Assembly: GCF_947488715.1 (NCBI RefSeq)
Contig: NZ_CANLAG010000001.1
Location: 620,001 to 684,000 of the forward strand
Length of the DNA: 64,000 nucleotides
Direction: 5' to 3'
From: an uncultured Tateyamaria sp.
GTDB lineage: Bacteria > Pseudomonadota > Alphaproteobacteria > Rhodobacterales > Rhodobacteraceae
Position numbers and translations under genes: made by a program. How positions within the stretch are numbered: position 1 is the first letter of the stretch; every line of letters begins with the position of its first letter. The notes beneath the pieces were generated by a model. The model saw only the letters and a program-made list of their open reading frames with translations, was not told where the DNA came from and ran no database searches. Of the stretch, positions 8,915 through 16,739 are shown one piece after another.

Positions 8915-8996
8915 GCCGCCCACTTGCGGCACCAAAGAACCGAACGGGATCAATTGCCGGGCCAATCCCAGCCCCGTGACCCCACCCAAGCGGCGA

Positions 8997-9944
8997 TCAC
9001 AGGTCCCAACGAAACCCCGTCGCCTCTTCGGACACGTCCCACAGCTTGGACATGACCGCCTTGTCATAGGCGTGGGGGTTCAGCGTCCCCTTGCCAACCG
9101 GACCACCCGTTTGCATCATCCCCGTAGGACCATAAAGCGCCCGCTGTTCCAGTCCGTCCTCGGTCGCACACATGACTTCGGGATAGGCACCCTTTGCCGC
9201 CGTTTGAACCATCGGCGTCTTGCTCATCAACCACCAGGTCAACCGCGTCACCAACCCGCCACTGGTGCTGATCAGCGATGTCGCCGATGCACCGGGGTGA
9301 CACACATAGACCTGAACCTGCCTGCCCGCCGCTGCGACACGGTCTTGCAATTCATAGGCAAACATCATCTGCGCCAGCTTGCTCTGGCTGTAGACCGCGT
9401 TGGCGCTATAGTTCTTGTCCCAATTCATGTCGCCAAACTGGATCGTCTTGATCCCCATGTTATAGCCAAGGCTGGCGACAACGACGATGCGGCCCTTGCT
9501 GGCCTCGATCCGGTCAAACAGCATCCCGCACAGCACGAAATGACCATAGTGGTTTGTGCCAAGCTGGCTCTCGAACCCATCAACGGTCAACGTTTGTGTC
9601 GGCACCTGCGCGATTGCGGCGTTGCAGATCACCGCGTCAATCTGCGGAATGGTTTGTCTGACCTCCTCTGCGGCGGCCCGGACGCTGGCCAGATCGGACA
9701 GGTCCATGCGGACAAAATGCACGTCGGCATCTGCACCAAACTCTTCTTTCAGTGCCGCAACCGCGACGGCGGATTTCTCTGCACTGCGGTTCAGCATCAC
9801 CACCTTCGCGCCCTTCGACAAAAAGGTGCGCGCGGCCTGAAACCCCGTGCCCGCGTTGGCGCCCGTGATCACATAGGTTTTGCCTGCGCGTGACCCCAGC
9901 CGCTCTGGTGTCCAGCCTTTCGGTCCAAATGTCGTATCTGCCAT
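8997..9944 (-). CDS. short-chain dehydrogenase/reductase
   Basis: NAD(P)-dependent SDR of 315 residues, of the long protochlorophyllide-reductase-like/retinol-dehydrogenase-like type. The cofactor motif reads TGANAGTG (about 28-35) instead of the usual TGANSGIG, the NNAG block reads NAAIA, and the catalytic pair is YSQSK. The middle section (CHPGASATSL) and the AYPEVMCATEDG stretch are normal for this subgroup. It is divergent from the AraC regulator at 10111, with 166 bases between the starts, and is probably its target. Substrate unknown. Confidence 0.85.
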   Translation of the reverse strand: MADTTFGPKGWTPERLGSRAGKTYVITGANAGTGFQAARTFLSKGAKVVMLNRSAEKSAVAVAALKEEFGADADVHFVRMDLSDLASVRAAAEEVRQTIPQIDAVICNAAIAQVPTQTLTVDGFESQLGTNHYGHFVLCGMLFDRIEASKGRIVVVASLGYNMGIKTIQFGDMNWDKNYSANAVYSQSKLAQMMFAYELQDRVAAAGRQVQVYVCHPGASATSLISTSGGLVTRLTWWLMSKTPMVQTAAKGAYPEVMCATEDGLEQRALYGPTGMMQTGGPVGKGTLNPHAYDKAVMSKLWDVSEEATGFRWDL

Positions 9945-10110
9945 TGCACCTGTCCTTCACTCGCGCGCGTTGCCGCCGCGCCATTGATCGCATCCTGCAT
10001 TTGTAAATAGTTCTCACCAAACGCCGGAAATAGCCGAATTCATCGCAAATACTTGCCTGATTGTATCAGCCGTGTTGCCGCGACTGGGTGCGCGGCCCTA
10101 GACTGGGCGT

Positions 10111-11004
10111 ATGATCAAAGACCGTATCAAACAGCTTATCCAGGACCGCACCGTGCATGACGGTTTGACCGAAACCGGGATAGCAGGGGTGCGGCTGTTT
10201 CGGGCGACCCAAGCGATCCCTTGCGTTCCGGCGGTGTATGAACCCAGCGTCGTGGCCATCGTCTGCGGCTCCAAAGAGGCGGTGCTGGACGGTCACCGGT
10301 ACATCTACGACAACAGCCACTACCTGTGTTGCCCGATGTCGATGCCTGTCAAAGCCGGGACACCCGCCGCCTCCGTCTCCAATCCCCTCTACGGGGTGTT
10401 CATCTCGCTCAACCAGCGTGTGATGACCGAACTCGTGTTGGAGATGGAAAATGTCGGTGGCGCCATGGGGCCGGAAAAGGACGCCTTGCGCGCGCAGGGC
10501 ATCAGGCTGGCAGAGTGGGACGCAGCGTTCGCGGATGCGCTGCTGCGGTTGTTGCAGCTTGGGGCAAATCCAACAGACACGGCGGTTCTTGGCGACGCGC
10601 GGCTGCGCGAGCTGTACTACGCGATCCTGCAGGGCGGGGCGGGTCCATTTGCGCGGCGCGCCTTTGGCGCTGGCAACGCCATAGCGCGGTCCATTGCGCA
10701 TGTGTCGTCCCATCTGGATGCGCCGATTTCGATTGATGACATGGCGACCCGCGCAGGCATGAGCCGCGCCGCTTTTCATCGCAAGTTCAAGCAGGTCACG
10801 ACAATGGCCCCGATCCAATTCGTCAAATCAATGCGCCTCAACAACGCCGCCATGAAGATGGCAGGCGGCATGACCGTGAACGAGGCCGCCATCGGCGTGG
10901 GATACGCCAGCCCCTCCCAATTCAGCCGCGAATTCAAACGCATGTACGGCCAGTCGCCACGACAATGGAGCGACGGACACCGCGTCGTGATTGAGGGCGT
11001 GTGA
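10111..11004 (+). CDS. AraC family transcriptional regulator (AraC_N type)
   Basis: Regulator of 297 residues. Residues 1-170 form the AraC N-terminal type domain (VPAVYEPSVVAIVCGSKEAV, YLCCPMSMPVKAGTP), and residues 190-290 contain two helix-turn-helix motifs (SIDDMATRAGMSRAAFHRKF and VNEAAIGVGYASPSQFSREF). Members of this type commonly sit next to, and activate, an SDR or aldo/keto reductase gene, as here with the SDR on the other strand. The intergenic 9945-10110 should hold both promoters; I could not pick out a clear operator. Confidence 0.88.
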   Translation: MIKDRIKQLIQDRTVHDGLTETGIAGVRLFRATQAIPCVPAVYEPSVVAIVCGSKEAVLDGHRYIYDNSHYLCCPMSMPVKAGTPAASVSNPLYGVFISLNQRVMTELVLEMENVGGAMGPEKDALRAQGIRLAEWDAAFADALLRLLQLGANPTDTAVLGDARLRELYYAILQGGAGPFARRAFGAGNAIARSIAHVSSHLDAPISIDDMATRAGMSRAAFHRKFKQVTTMAPIQFVKSMRLNNAAMKMAGGMTVNEAAIGVGYASPSQFSREFKRMYGQSPRQWSDGHRVVIEGV

Positions 11005-11122
11005 GCGCATGACGCTCTGACGTGCGATAGTCGCCGCGTCATGCAAACTTCATCCCGCTGTAAGACCGGTGTCATGTGCAGACCATCAGATGCGCCAACA
11101 TGCATCCGATACGGGGAAAACC

Positions 11123-12346
11123 ATGATCATCCGCAATCTCACTTTCACGGCCGCCATTATTGCCGGCGGGCCGCTCTTGGCGGACGGGCACCTGTCCGAG
11201 CCAAACGTCGAATACGGCAGCCGCCCGTTCTATCTGATCGACCAGATGGACGACAGCCCGCTCAAGGAAAAGCTGCTCTCGTGTTCTGCGCAGACGCCGG
11301 AACGGTCGCTGTTCTCCATCGGGCACCGTGGTGCGCCGCTGATGTTCCCCGAGCATACGGTGGAAAGCAACGTCGCCGCCGCGCGGCAGGGCGCGGGTAT
11401 TCTGGAGTGTGACGTGACATTTACCGCCGATCAGGCGTTGGTGTGCCGTCACGCGCAAAATGACCTGCACACGACGACCAATATCGTCGTCTCGGACCTG
11501 GCAGACAAATGCGTGACCGGCTTCACGCCTGCGTCGGGCGACGCGGGTGCTGTGGCCGAGTGCCGTACCTCTGAGTTGACACTCGCCGAGTTCCGCACCC
11601 TGACGCCCAAGATGGACGCGGCCAACAAGGCGGCCACAACTGCGGAGGCATATCTTGATGGCACCGCGGGCTGGCGCACCGATCTGTTCGCGGACAACAC
11701 CACGTTGATGACCCACGCGGAATCGATCGAGGTGTTCCGCGCCCTTGGCGCCAAGTTCACACCCGAACTGAAATCGCCCTCGGTCGACATGCCCTTCAAC
11801 GGCTTCAGCCAACAAGACTATGCGCAAAAGCTGGTGGACGAATACAAGGCGGCGGGCGTGCCTGCGTCCGACGTTTGGCTCCAGTCGTTCAATCTGGACG
11901 ATGTGCTTTACTGGGTCGAGAACGAGCCGGAGTTCGGCAAACAGGCGGTTTACCTCGACGACAGCTATGATGTCGAAGGGTTCGACGCCAACGATCCGAC
12001 CACCTATCCCGACACCATGGACAGCCTCTACGCACGCGGCGTCCGTTATATCGCACCGCCGATGTGGATGCTTGTCACTCTGGATGGCGACCAGATTGTC
12101 CCGTCCGCCTACGCCAAGGAAGCCAAGGCCGCCGGTCTGAAAATCATCACCTGGACGCTGGAACGCTCGGGGCCGCTGAAAACGGGTGGTGGCTGGTACT
12201 TCCAGTCGACGGCCGATGTCATTGACAACGATGGCGACTATTACGAGGTGCTGCACGTGCTGGCACAAGACGTCGGCATCGAAGGCATCTTCTCGGATTG
12301 GCCCGCGACCGTGACCTACTATGCGAACTGCTTTGGCTTGAACTGA
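11123..12346 (+). CDS. glpQ-like: exported glycerophosphodiester phosphodiesterase
   Basis: Periplasmic GDPD-family enzyme of 407 residues that would release glycerol 3-phosphate from glycerophosphodiesters. The N-terminus is a short signal peptide ([21 protein letters not shown]). Catalytic elements are [23 protein letters not shown] and CRHAQNDL, with a later FTPELKSP. The ATG at 11123 follows GGGGAAAA; the longer frame from 11069 is not needed. The length and the insertion between the first and second halves resemble large bacterial GDPDs. It stands alone, 118 bases after the AraC gene, and ends before a strong hairpin. A glycerol transporter lies 25 kb away. Confidence 0.85.
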   Translation: MIIRNLTFTAAIIAGGPLLADGHLSEPNVEYGSRPFYLIDQMDDSPLKEKLLSCSAQTPERSLFSIGHRGAPLMFPEHTVESNVAAARQGAGILECDVTFTADQALVCRHAQNDLHTTTNIVVSDLADKCVTGFTPASGDAGAVAECRTSELTLAEFRTLTPKMDAANKAATTAEAYLDGTAGWRTDLFADNTTLMTHAESIEVFRALGAKFTPELKSPSVDMPFNGFSQQDYAQKLVDEYKAAGVPASDVWLQSFNLDDVLYWVENEPEFGKQAVYLDDSYDVEGFDANDPTTYPDTMDSLYARGVRYIAPPMWMLVTLDGDQIVPSAYAKEAKAAGLKIITWTLERSGPLKTGGGWYFQSTADVIDNDGDYYEVLHVLAQDVGIEGIFSDWPATVTYYANCFGLN

Positions 12347-12360
12347 GCTGGGCAAATGTC

Positions 12361-12386
12361 CCGGCGCGCCCATGTTGGCGCGCCGG
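12361..12386. terminator. bidirectional hairpin between convergent genes
   Basis: A perfect 10-bp stem (CCGGCGCGCC / GGCGCGCCGG) with a six-base loop lies 15 bases after the phosphodiesterase stop and 30 bases past the MAPEG gene stop on the other strand. There is no T-run, so it may act as a weak terminator or as an mRNA 3'-end stabiliser. Confidence 0.55.
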
Positions 12387-12415
12387 TCAAGGTCGCAAAG
12401 TTGCCGACGACCCGC

Positions 12416-12814
12416 CTAGACCGTTGCCATCGTCAGCAGCAGATAGGCCAGAACCATCGATCCCATCGAGCCGCCGACAAAGCCAAGGATGCGCAGGAAC
12501 GGAATCCCGGTGTAATACAGCACCATGAACGCCGCGCGGCCTGCAATGATGATCAGCGTCACCCATTCAGCGGTTGCACCCGTCAGGCCCGTCATCTGCC
12601 CTGCGATCAAGAGCGGGACAATGTAGGCGGCGGATTCAACCTGATTCTGATAGGCACGCTGGATGCGCAACCCAAGCGGCGACTTCTGCACAGCGGGGCG
12701 ATTGGACGAAAACCCAAAGCCAAAGCCCTGGGTGGCGTAGGTGTACATGATCTCCAGACCAACGGCCAAAAGCGTGATGATGGCAAAGGAGACAAGAGCG
12801 GTTGTGAATGTCAT
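12416..12814 (-). CDS. MAPEG family membrane protein
   Basis: Small four-helix integral membrane protein of 132 residues. MAPEG proteins include microsomal glutathione transferases. Visible are a first helix (ALVSFAIITLLAVGLEIMY), the family motif region RIQRAYQNQVESAAYIVPLL, then two helices with AAFMVLYYTGIPFLRILGF and a C-terminal helix. I use the ATG at 12814; a TTG at 12826 in the same frame sits directly on the AAGGA sequence that serves as ribosome site. It is the last gene of the leftward operon behind the TetR gene. A detoxification role fits the dehalogenase neighbours but is inferred. Confidence 0.8.
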   Translation of the reverse strand: MTFTTALVSFAIITLLAVGLEIMYTYATQGFGFGFSSNRPAVQKSPLGLRIQRAYQNQVESAAYIVPLLIAGQMTGLTGATAEWVTLIIIAGRAAFMVLYYTGIPFLRILGFVGGSMGSMVLAYLLLTMATV

Positions 12815-12868
12815 TATGTGTTCCAATCCTTGAGGGGTAGGGCGGCAGAGGACCTGCCGCTGCTCGTT

Positions 12869-13840
12869 TCACTGCGCGGCAAGCGCGTTCAGCCAGTCGG
12901 CGCTGATACGTCCGATGGCCACGGGCTGGTCCTCCTGCGCAAAGTGCAGGCCCGCCCCGCCGTAACGGATGTCGATGTTGCTGAAATGCGCCCCGATCCA
13001 ATGGGCGACCTGAGGCGGGATCAGGACACCGGGATCGAAGTAGATCAACAGCTTGGGCGTCTCGGAGGTTGTCAGCCACGCATTGTTGGCCTCGAACACC
13101 GCAACATTGCGCGCAGGCGCACCGCCAATCGGCAGCTCATTCGGCCACATCAGCAACGGCTTGCGATCCGCCTCATTCAGGAACGGCGCGCGGTAGGTGT
13201 CCATTTCCTCCGCACGCAAGGGGCGCAACACCGATGTTGGCAAAATCTGTTCGATGAACACGTTCTGCTTGATCAACAACTCCGGCCCTGCCTCTGCATC
13301 ACGAAAGGCCCGGAACGTGTCGGCAAAAGGGCCAAACGCGCTGATGTCGTCCATCGGAAAGACAGGGGCCACCAGGGCCTCCATAAAGATCACGGCCTTG
13401 ATGCGGTCCGGGTTCTCGCGCGCCCAGGTCAGCCCCAGAACCGATCCCCAATCGTGGATCACAAGCGTCACGTCAGACAGCTCAAGCGCATCCATGAACC
13501 CGTCGATGTAAGCGTAGTGGTCCTGAAAGGTGTAGCCGAGGTCCGGCTTGTCCGATTGGCCAAAGCCAATCAGGTCGGGCGCAATGACCTGACCCTGATC
13601 CTCCAGAAACGGCATCACGTTGCGCCACAGGTAAGAGGATGTCGGCTGCCCATGCAAAAAGACAATCGGATCCCCGGACCCGGCCGTCAGATAGTGCATT
13701 TGCGATCCGTTGACCGTGACAAATTCCGAGGCCTGCGGCGCTTTGATGGCGATGCGGGGGTCCAGGTCAGAACCGCCCTGCGCAAGCATTGATGTTGTCC
13801 AAAGCACCATGACGGCGCAGAACGCATAGAGATGTTTCAT
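12869..13840 (-). CDS. exported haloalkane dehalogenase-like alpha/beta hydrolase
   Basis: Alpha/beta hydrolase of 323 residues close to the HLD-II group (LinB, DhaA, Renilla luciferase). It has the nucleophile elbow HDWGS (Asp130, with halide-binding Trp131), catalytic acid Glu154 (FMEAL) and catalytic His299 (LHFAQED). The oxyanion/halide loop reads HGQPTSSYLW, with Gln65 where LinB and DhaA have the halide-binding Asn. An N-terminal signal peptide (residues 1-20, ending SMLAQ) suggests a periplasmic enzyme, unlike LinB's core sequence. Second-to-last gene of the TetR-flanked operon, 24 bases after the SDR gene. Halide release is likely but not certain; a luciferase- or esterase-like activity is possible. 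Confidence 0.82.
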   Translation of the reverse strand: MKHLYAFCAVMVLWTTSMLAQGGSDLDPRIAIKAPQASEFVTVNGSQMHYLTAGSGDPIVFLHGQPTSSYLWRNVMPFLEDQGQVIAPDLIGFGQSDKPDLGYTFQDHYAYIDGFMDALELSDVTLVIHDWGSVLGLTWARENPDRIKAVIFMEALVAPVFPMDDISAFGPFADTFRAFRDAEAGPELLIKQNVFIEQILPTSVLRPLRAEEMDTYRAPFLNEADRKPLLMWPNELPIGGAPARNVAVFEANNAWLTTSETPKLLIYFDPGVLIPPQVAHWIGAHFSNIDIRYGGAGLHFAQEDQPVAIGRISADWLNALAAQ

Positions 13841-13863
13841 TGGGTTTTCCTTTCAGACCGTCG

Positions 13864-14700
13864 TCAAACACGCGGCTTTACTTTGAGGGTGTCGGGGGCC
13901 GCCTTGTTCATCAGCATGCCCCACATGCCGGCACTCATCCCGCGGGTCAGTACACGCCGCCCCATCCAATCCATGACGCGGTTGAGGGTGCCGGGAATGA
14001 CGATGGGTTTGTTCTGCATCACGCCCTGCAGGGCGGCGCGCACGACGGGCCGGGTCTTCATCGGCGGCATGGGCATCGTCTTGAGATCGATGTCCGTTCT
14101 GTCCGTAAAGGCGGGCGTTTTCGTGGGCCCCGGCACCAGAACCGTGGAATGAATGCCCGTGCCTTGCAGCTCGCTGTTCAGCGCCGCGCCCAGGTTCATC
14201 ACATAGGCCTTGGCCCCGGCATAGTTCGCCAGCAACGGCGTCGCCTGAAGGCTGGCAGTCGAGGACACAAAGATCAGACCCGCCGTCTTGCGCTTTTCCA
14301 TGAAGAGGGTGCCGAACCCATGCGCCATGTCCAGATGCGACGCCGCATTCAGGCGCTGCATCGCCTGCAAATCGGGCAAGGGGATGCGCAGCAATGCGCC
14401 CATGTGATCGGCACCGGCGTTGGACACGATCAGGCCCAGATCAATGTCTGCAATGGCTGTTTTCAGCGGGGCCAGAAACCCCGGATCGCTCAGATCCAGC
14501 GCGATGGTGCGTGTCTGGATGCCCGACCGTTTGGACAGGCTGGCCGCCACACCATCAAGCGCATCCTGACAGCGCGACACGAGCACAAGGTTCATGCCCA
14601 TATCCGCCAGTTGATCCGCAAATTCGCGCCCAATGCCTGATGTGGCCCCGGTGACCATGGCCCAGGGGCCAAAACGGGAAAGGAATGCTGTCTTGTTCAT
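13864..14700 (-). CDS. short-chain dehydrogenase/reductase
   Basis: SDR of 278 residues. Cofactor motif TGATSGIG (about 18-25), SNAGAD in place of NNAG, the catalytic Ser in FVSSTASLQ, and YAGAK as the catalytic Tyr-Lys pair. The C-terminal tail (VLTRGMSAGMWGMLMN) is like the DltE/YqjQ-type short-chain dehydrogenases. It lies between the SRPBCC gene and the dehalogenase-like gene with short gaps (12 and 23 bases), so all are co-transcribed. It could oxidise the alcohol that a dehalogenase releases, but this link is only positional. Confidence 0.85.
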   Translation of the reverse strand: MNKTAFLSRFGPWAMVTGATSGIGREFADQLADMGMNLVLVSRCQDALDGVAASLSKRSGIQTRTIALDLSDPGFLAPLKTAIADIDLGLIVSNAGADHMGALLRIPLPDLQAMQRLNAASHLDMAHGFGTLFMEKRKTAGLIFVSSTASLQATPLLANYAGAKAYVMNLGAALNSELQGTGIHSTVLVPGPTKTPAFTDRTDIDLKTMPMPPMKTRPVVRAALQGVMQNKPIVIPGTLNRVMDWMGRRVLTRGMSAGMWGMLMNKAAPDTLKVKPRV

Positions 14701-14712
14701 ATCACCACCCCC

Positions 14713-15321
14713 TCAGGACACAGCCACAAAGCCGCCGCCGTAGCGGTCGACAAGGTTCTGCAACCCCGGCTTCATGTAACGGTTCACAAGCCGTGGCACG
14801 CCGACCTGACCCATAAGGCCCTTGCGCCAGTACTGCCGCCACACCAGCAGGCTCTTGCCGCCCTGCACCGGTTCGACTGTGAAAACGCCCAGATGATCCG
14901 AGATGGGGACAAGGACGTTCGAGCGGTCCTTGTTGATCGAATAGGCATAGGCGTCGCGACCATTGTCATAGGGAATGTCCTCGGTCAGCAGATCCCCCTC
15001 GAACTCGCATTGGCGGGTCAAGAGCGGCGCAAAGCTGCGGTTGGTTGATGTCGGCTCCAGCACATAGGCGCGTGCGATGCCGGGGAACCATTCGTTGAGC
15101 CGGATGTGAGAGCCGACCAATTCCCAGACCGACGACGGGGCTGCGTCCAGTTGCAGGGCAAAGGTCTGGTCCAATGCGGCACTGGTGACGGTGTCGACCC
15201 GGAAATTTCCAATGGTGCGTTGGTCATGCGGGAATCTGCTGCCAAGCGCGAACGCCTGCCCTGCGATGGATGCGGCAAGGGCGGCACCGCTCCCCATCAA
15301 AATGTCTCTGCGTGTGATCAT
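14713..15321 (-). CDS. exported SRPBCC (START-like) lipid/ligand-binding protein
   Basis: Protein of 202 residues with an N-terminal MITRRDILMGSGAALAAS export signal; the R-R near the start followed by a mild hydrophobic stretch looks Tat-like. The mature part begins with a beta strand-helix pattern typical of polyketide cyclase/SRPBCC proteins (AAPSSVWELVGSHIRLNEW, then GDLLTEDIPYDNGR and LLVWRQYWRKG). These proteins bind hydrophobic ligands or act as cyclases/dehydratases. It is exported to the same compartment as the dehalogenase-like enzyme in its operon. Exact role unknown. Confidence 0.75.
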   Translation of the reverse strand: MITRRDILMGSGAALAASIAGQAFALGSRFPHDQRTIGNFRVDTVTSAALDQTFALQLDAAPSSVWELVGSHIRLNEWFPGIARAYVLEPTSTNRSFAPLLTRQCEFEGDLLTEDIPYDNGRDAYAYSINKDRSNVLVPISDHLGVFTVEPVQGGKSLLVWRQYWRKGLMGQVGVPRLVNRYMKPGLQNLVDRYGGGFVAVS

Positions 15322-15324
15322 GGG

Positions 15325-15675
15325 TTATGTCCTTTTCTGGAGGTTTCGGGGGGCTTGGTCGGCCGTCAGAAAATCGCCGCGCGCTTCGGTGAACGACGTC
15401 GCCGCGTCATTGCGAAAGGCCGTCGCGCCGTCCGGCAGCCAGTCGTTGTCCATTTCCTTTGCAACGGCATTCGGGGCCGAAATGAACCGGCCCTCGTGAT
15501 GAATCAGATCGACGAACACGTCGGCCTTGTAGGCAGATGCCAGCTCTGCCGCCGTCTGCGTGTCGCTGCCCAGGATCGACACCACATAGAGCGGCGAGGG
15601 CCCGTTTTGCGCCAGTGCTGGCATGGCAAAGCTGGCGACAAGGACGGGGACGGCAATGGAATAGACAAGTTGCAT
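15325..15675 (-). CDS. small exported protein of unknown function
   Basis: Protein of 116 residues with a clear signal peptide (QLVYSIAVPVLVASFAMPALAQ) and a mature domain of about 94 residues that I do not recognise; it contains YKADVFVDLIHHEGRF and AVAKEMDNDW. The ATG at 15675 follows AGGAG, so I exclude the 14 upstream residues. Its stop is four bases before the SRPBCC start, which makes the two likely partners. First protein-coding gene of normal size in the TetR-controlled leftward operon. Confidence 0.65.
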   Translation of the reverse strand: MQLVYSIAVPVLVASFAMPALAQNGPSPLYVVSILGSDTQTAAELASAYKADVFVDLIHHEGRFISAPNAVAKEMDNDWLPDGATAFRNDAATSFTEARGDFLTADQAPRNLQKRT

Positions 15676-15777
15676 GAGGACGCTCCTGTTGGGTGTGCGT
15701 TGGCACAGCGGTGCCATGCGCCGGCACGGGGACCGACGGCGTTGGTTTCGAATTTTTCAGGTGTCAGGTCGTGGCGG

Positions 15778-15876
15778 TCAGATGCCCTTGATACGTCCGC
15801 TTGTGCCGCCCAACGCGTGGGCCAACGTCGCCAATGCCCTGAGACCCAGAGGGTCGACGGTGGTCATGTCATTCAA
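15778..15876 (-). CDS. possible 32-residue leader or small protein
   Basis: A short frame starting at TTG (15874-15876) with a near-consensus AAGGAGG six bases upstream, ending in TGA at 15778-15780. The peptide begins MNDMTTVDPLGLRALATLAH and ends GRIKGI; no signal peptide or membrane segment is evident. It lies directly downstream of the palindromic TetR operator at 15892-15905 and about 100 bases before the exported protein at 15675, so it would be the first translated frame of the operon. The ribosome site is the best evidence; coding status is otherwise unproven. Confidence 0.4.
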   Translation of the reverse strand: MNDMTTVDPLGLRALATLAHALGGTSGRIKGI

Positions 15877-15891
15877 TGGCTTCCTCCTTAT

Positions 15892-15905
15892 ACCAACCGG
15901 TTGGT
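15892..15905. promoter_or_regulatory. TetR operator copy 1 (14-bp palindrome)
   Basis: A perfect palindrome, ACCAACCGGTTGGT, lies just 3' of the tetR stop and immediately before the leftward operon. The same sequence with one change occurs at 16531-16544 before tetR. The A-A-C-C-G-G-T-T core is a classical TetR/AcrR operator form. It would let the regulator control the dehalogenase operon. Confidence 0.7.
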
Positions 15906-15924
15906 TATTTTCCGGCCAAAATTT

Positions 15925-16518
15925 TTACCCGATGAGATACCGCCGCGCGCGATCCGCTCCATCAAGTATCGCCTGGGGGCTTTTGGTGAGCTTTGACGTC
16001 ACCAGCGTTGCATTCATGTTGTCCTGCAAATCTGTGGCAAGCTGTGCCGCTGGCAGGTCATGCACCAGCTTGCCCGACGCGGCGAGGTCCTCGACAATCC
16101 GGGCGTAATAACCTTCAAAGACCGCAAAGGCCTTGTTGACGGCTTCACGCACGCCGTCACTGCTCACGGCCAACTCCACGCCGATATTAACAAACGGGCA
16201 GCCCCGCATCCGCCCATCCGCCTCATAGAGCGATTTGTGGCTTTGGTAGATGCGTTGATAAATCGACTGAAGACGCTCCAGAGGATCAGAAAACGCCTCA
16301 AAACTCTCCTTGAAAACCCAGCCCTCCGTGCGTTCAAGCGCACGGCCCACAGCCGCGATGGCAATGGCCTCCTTGGAGCGGTAGTGCTGGTATACCGTGG
16401 CCTTGTTCATGCCCGCGGCATCGCTCAGGGCATTCATGTTCGTGGCATGATAGCTCGACGTCCAGAACAACTCGATTGCCGCGTCCAGGATCTGGGTTTT
16501 GGTCTCTTGCGTGGTCAT
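15925..16518 (-). CDS. TetR/AcrR family repressor
   Basis: Regulator of 197 residues. The N-terminal HTH spans about residues 8-55 (TQILDAAIELFWTSSYHATNMNALSDAAGMNKATVYQHYRSKEAI contains the recognition helix), followed by a TetR_C helical ligand domain. Several cysteine-free helices and RMRGCPFVNIGVELAVSS are typical of the subgroup near YcdC/LfrR-like repressors. It lies between two copies of a palindrome, at 15892 and 16531, so autoregulation plus control of the leftward operon is likely. The right-hand copy is in the divergent gap before the fluoroacetate-dehalogenase-like gene, which may also be controlled. Confidence 0.88.
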   Translation of the reverse strand: MTTQETKTQILDAAIELFWTSSYHATNMNALSDAAGMNKATVYQHYRSKEAIAIAAVGRALERTEGWVFKESFEAFSDPLERLQSIYQRIYQSHKSLYEADGRMRGCPFVNIGVELAVSSDGVREAVNKAFAVFEGYYARIVEDLAASGKLVHDLPAAQLATDLQDNMNATLVTSKLTKSPQAILDGADRARRYLIG

Positions 16519-16530
16519 GCGAGACCAATA

Positions 16531-16544
16531 ACCAACCGGTTAGT
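16531..16544. promoter_or_regulatory. TetR operator copy 2
   Basis: ACCAACCGGTTAGT lies 13 bases upstream of the tetR start codon and differs by one base from the perfect palindrome at 15892. The position fits autorepression of tetR and possibly control of the rightward transcript. Confidence 0.7.
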
Positions 16545-16739
16545 CTGAGTCCAGCTTTCCCTTGATCACCTGTCTGTGAGCGCTCAACGCCGCCACCGCG
16601 CCTGTCCTTCGGTCGCTTGACCGCCCAAGCACGCTCCCCAAACTGCCACAGCATTTTCGCCGAAATCATTGCTCAGTTTTTCCGGACAGTGCTCGATGAA
16701 AATCCGGCTAGACTGCGGCAAACAAATCCCGAGGTCGCG

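Noticed and set aside
12356-13792. 478-residue plus-strand open frame
   Set aside because: Antisense to the MAPEG and dehalogenase-like genes, rich in Arg/His/Gln as shadow frames are, and without a motif.
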